From: Actinomycetota bacterium
Lineage (GTDB): Bacteria; Actinomycetota; Thermoleophilia; Gaiellales; Gaiellaceae
Assembly (NCBI GenBank): GCA_005883955.1
Contig: VAXH01000088.1
Location: 1 to 34,494, forward strand
Direction: 5' to 3'
DNA: 34,494 bases
Part shown: piece after piece, positions 32,750 through 34,494 of the stretch
How positions within the stretch are numbered: position 1 is the first letter of the stretch
Layout: each line of letters begins with the position of its first letter
Notes under the pieces: model-generated
What the model was told of the DNA's origin: nothing
Databases searched by the model: none
What the model saw: the letters and a program-made list of their open reading frames with translations, nothing else
Translations under genes and position numbers: made by a program

Positions 32750-33310
32750 ATGCGGATCGCGAGACAATCCGTGGCTCGCAGCTGTGCGGTCTGCGAGCGA
32801 ACCTTGCTGATGGGCGAGCGGACGACCCGCTTCTCGTCCGACGGAGAGAACTTCGTCGATGTCTGCCCGCTCTGCCAGGACATCGCGCTCGAGTATGGCT
32901 GGCTGAAGGAGGGGAGCCCGACGACGCCGACGGTCTCGACCGACGTCGCCGAGGCGCCCGTCGCCGACGAGCCCTTCCTGCGGCGGCTGTCCGAGCCCGA
33001 GCGCGAGGTCGTCGAGGCGGCCGATCTCTTCAACCAGACCGATTTCCGGCGCACGGTCGCCGGGATCGCGAAGAGCCTCGGCGAGCCTCGCGCGAGCATC
33101 CGGTCGCTCTCCGGTGTCAGCGGCGAGGTCGTGATCACGGTCGCCTGGGACATCTCCTGGTACCAGTACCGCGTCACGCCGGAGCTGGCCCAGCCGGTCC
33201 GGCTCGAGGAGCGCGGCCACGAGCTCGCGGAGCTCGATCCCCTCTACAAGGACTGGAACGCGCACCTCGACGAGCACGGGCGCGTCGTCCCGAACATCGC
33301 CCGCATTTAG
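32750..33310 (+). CDS. zinc-ribbon hypothetical protein
   Basis: A 186-residue soluble protein. Four cysteines in two CxxC knuckles (Cys12/Cys15 and Cys39/Cys42) form a probable N-terminal zinc ribbon. An acidic, Thr/Pro-rich linker (about 50-75) follows, then a helical segment (FLRRLSEPEREVVEAADLFN, TDFRRTVAGIAKSLGEP) and a beta part with aromatic residues (VVITVAWDISWYQYRV). The start is ATG 32750 with a TATAGT box 7 nt upstream. I recognise no named family, though the architecture looks conserved. It could be a nucleic-acid- or protein-binding factor. It is downstream of EF-G2 but has its own promoter signal. Confidence 0.75.
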   Translation: MRIARQSVARSCAVCERTLLMGERTTRFSSDGENFVDVCPLCQDIALEYGWLKEGSPTTPTVSTDVAEAPVADEPFLRRLSEPEREVVEAADLFNQTDFRRTVAGIAKSLGEPRASIRSLSGVSGEVVITVAWDISWYQYRVTPELAQPVRLEERGHELAELDPLYKDWNAHLDEHGRVVPNIARI

Positions 33311-33373
33311 GAGGGCTTGCCGAAATACGCTTCATGCCGCCGGGCCGCCTCTGGCGCTGACGCCCGGCCTCCC

Positions 33374-33379
33374 TAGAAT
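33374..33379 (+). promoter_or_regulatory. predicted -10 box of the 75-residue gene
   Basis: TAGAAT lies 8 nt before ATG 33388. A GCCGGGC/GCCCGGC inverted repeat spans the expected -35 area just upstream and may end the previous transcript. Confidence 0.45.
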
Positions 33380-33387
33380 CCGAGTAG

Positions 33388-33615
33388 ATGATCTATTGCG
33401 TAATCCCGCGGGAGCTCGCCGACGAGCTCTACGAAAAGATGGTCGACTACTACAAGGACAACCCGAACGTCGAGGTGATCGTCGACCGTCGTGAAGGCCC
33501 CGACCGGCGTGCGGGCCAGCCGGCCGACGAGTTCCAGGAGAAACGGCAGATCCGCGACCGCCGCAGGCGCAGGCCCGGCACCTTCCCGGATACAGATCCG
33601 CCCGAAGCCGTCTGA
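33388..33615 (+). CDS. 75-residue small basic protein with DRR repeats
   Basis: The N-terminal half (MIYCVIPRELADELYEKMVD, then YYKDNPNVEVIVD) looks like a small alpha-beta fold. The C-terminal half is very basic and charged, with repeated DRR units (DRREGPDRRAG, then IRDRRRRRPG), and ends in an acidic Pro-rich tail. The start is ATG 33388, with TAGAAT 8 nt upstream. Similar DRR-containing small proteins are widespread in bacteria and mostly uncharacterised. The tail could bind nucleic acid or a partner protein; there is no membrane segment or signal. Confidence 0.7.
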   Translation: MIYCVIPRELADELYEKMVDYYKDNPNVEVIVDRREGPDRRAGQPADEFQEKRQIRDRRRRRPGTFPDTDPPEAV

Positions 33616-33691
33616 GCAGACATCAGCCGCAACCGCCTTACCCACCGGGATTAAGCGGACGCTCCGGCAAAGCCCGGACGTCCTCCATCTC

Positions 33692-33710
33692 GGCGTCGCA
33701 AGCGAACGCC
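33692..33710 (+). repeat. GCAAGC-core palindromic repeat, copy 3
   Basis: GGCGTCGCAAGCGAACGCC, then TT. It is nearly identical to copy 1 at 18485 and to copy 2 reversed at 23776. It lies 27 nt before the next -10 box. Confidence 0.5.
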
Positions 33711-33736
33711 TTGGAAGCAGGCTGACCGAGCGTCAT

Positions 33737-33742
33737 TAGAAT
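33737..33742 (+). promoter_or_regulatory. predicted -10 box of the aldehyde dehydrogenase gene
   Basis: TAGAAT lies 9 nt before ATG 33752. No ribosome site lies between the box and the start. Confidence 0.4.
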
Positions 33743-33751
33743 CGCTGTGCG

Positions 33752-34494
33752 ATGGCGATTCTCGGCGCAAAGACCTTCCAAAACTACATCGACGGCGAAT
33801 GGGTCGACGCGGCTTCCGGCGCGACCTTCGAGTCGACGAGCCCCGCGAACGGCGAGACGATCGGTGTCTTCCCGAAGTCGGGCCCCGAAGACGTCGACCG
33901 CGCCGTCGCCGCAGCGAAGGCGGCATTCGAGGAATGGCGGCTCGTCCCGGCGCCGAGGCGCGGGGAGGTGCTGTTCCGCTTCGCTCAGCTGCTCGCCGAG
34001 CACAAGGACGACGTCACCGAGCTGATGACCCACGAGATGGGGAAGGTGAGAGCCGAGGCCGCCGGCGATGTCCAGGAAGCGATCGACATGGCCTTCTACA
34101 TGGGCGGCGAGGGCAGGCGCCTGTTCGGCCAGACGACGCCCTCGGAGCTGCGCGACAAGTTCCAGATGTCGGTGCGGATGCCCGTCGGCGTCGTCGGCGC
34201 GATCACGCCCTGGAACTTCCCGATCGCGATCCCGTCCTGGAAGACGCTGCCCGCGATTGTCTGCGGCAACACGGTTGTCTTCAAGCCCGCGACCGACACG
34301 CCCGCGCTGGGCGAGCGCTACGTCGAGCTCTTCGCGGAGGCCGGGCTGCCGAAAGGTGTGCTCAACATCGTCCACGGCGGCGGCGGTGATGTCGGCCAGC
34401 GGCTCGTCGAGCACCCGGACGTCCCGATCATCACCTTCACTGGCTCGCGTGAGACCGGCGTCGCCGTTACGCGCGCCGCGGCGGACAACCTCAA
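33752..34494 (+). CDS. aldehyde dehydrogenase family protein (partial, cut by window end)
   Basis: The first 247 codons of an NAD(P)-dependent aldehyde dehydrogenase, which normally has about 480-500 residues. It begins [20 protein letters not shown], then shows [12 protein letters not shown], the cofactor-binding stretch [34 protein letters not shown] (with the Asn and Lys typical of the family), and [10 protein letters not shown]. The catalytic Cys and Glu lie beyond the window. The sequence resembles the semialdehyde dehydrogenase branch (2,5-dioxovalerate or aminoadipate semialdehyde type) but the assignment is tentative. ATG 33752 has a TAGAAT box 9 nt upstream. The frame stays open to the window edge. 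Confidence 0.92.
   Translation, partial: MAILGAKTFQNYIDGEWVDAASGATFESTSPANGETIGVFPKSGPEDVDRAVAAAKAAFEEWRLVPAPRRGEVLFRFAQLLAEHKDDVTELMTHEMGKVRAEAAGDVQEAIDMAFYMGGEGRRLFGQTTPSELRDKFQMSVRMPVGVVGAITPWNFPIAIPSWKTLPAIVCGNTVVFKPATDTPALGERYVELFAEAGLPKGVLNIVHGGGGDVGQRLVEHPDVPIITFTGSRETGVAVTRAAADNL

Larger units (their letters stand above)
33616..33751. other. 136-bp intergenic region with two hairpins
   Basis: No gene is seen. It holds an imperfect hairpin with GGACG/CGTCC ends (33659-33683), the third GCAAGC-core repeat, and the aldehyde dehydrogenase -10 box. The first hairpin may end the small-protein transcript. Confidence 0.4.

Overview
The window is very GC-rich, gene-dense, and contains no mobile element, CRISPR array or rRNA. 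Several features point to a high-GC actinobacterium: a sigma factor closely resembling WhiG, an EF-G2-type paralogue, GTG and TTG starts, ATGA/GTGA/TTGA gene overlaps, and apparently leaderless promoters (TANNNT about 7 nt before the start codon). The deep-branching class Thermoleophilia is my best guess, but that is inference; no marker gene in the window proves it.

Layout. (1) 1-4.6 kb, plus strand: hisC, an MFS exporter, meaB and ilvA. The last two overlap and fit threonine to 2-oxobutyrate to propionyl-CoA to methylmalonyl-CoA metabolism. (2) 4.7-10.7 kb, minus strand: a predicted copper-handling cluster. In transcription order it holds a His-containing lipoprotein, a membrane protein, a YcnI-like protein, a CopC-CopD-YtkA-like fusion, a 36-codon membrane peptide, and a secreted anchored protein. 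A metallo-beta-lactamase/double-rhodanese protein follows, with its own promoter. Many of these genes are translationally coupled. (3) 10.7-13.4 kb, minus strand: leucyl aminopeptidase pepA coupled to an acyl-CoA dehydrogenase. (4) 13.4-15.3 kb, plus strand: a small unknown protein, an Fsr-like MFS transporter and an SCP2-domain protein, closed by a symmetric hairpin facing a secreted protein. (5) 16.0-22.9 kb: acyl-CoA carboxylase alpha plus a LiuC-like enoyl-CoA hydratase (minus strand); a divergent DapA-family/compact FAD-oxidoreductase pair (plus strand); then carboxylase beta, a cupin, a 53-aa protein and a small ABM-like protein (minus strand). The carboxylase subunits and hydratase suggest leucine/isovalerate catabolism. 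(6) 23.0-24.7 kb: small proteins, tRNA-Trp, a striking nested inverted repeat, and a FliA/WhiG-family sigma factor. (7) 24.7-30.6 kb: an alpha-glucoside-type ABC import system (binding protein and two permeases on plus, ATPase and GH13 glucosidase on minus). The second permease gene is frameshifted at its 5' end. (8) 30.7-34.5 kb, plus strand: EF-G2, a zinc-ribbon protein, a small basic protein, and an aldehyde dehydrogenase cut by the window end.

The strongest window-wide signal is the recurrence of TANNNT exactly 7 nt (sometimes 6, 8 or 9 nt) before the start codon at most operon heads. I used it to choose several starts (hisC, meaB, accD-type carboxyltransferase, the 97-aa protein). No intergenic stretch exceeds 300 bases; the largest (23226-23451, 20280-20461, 33616-33751) are described individually.
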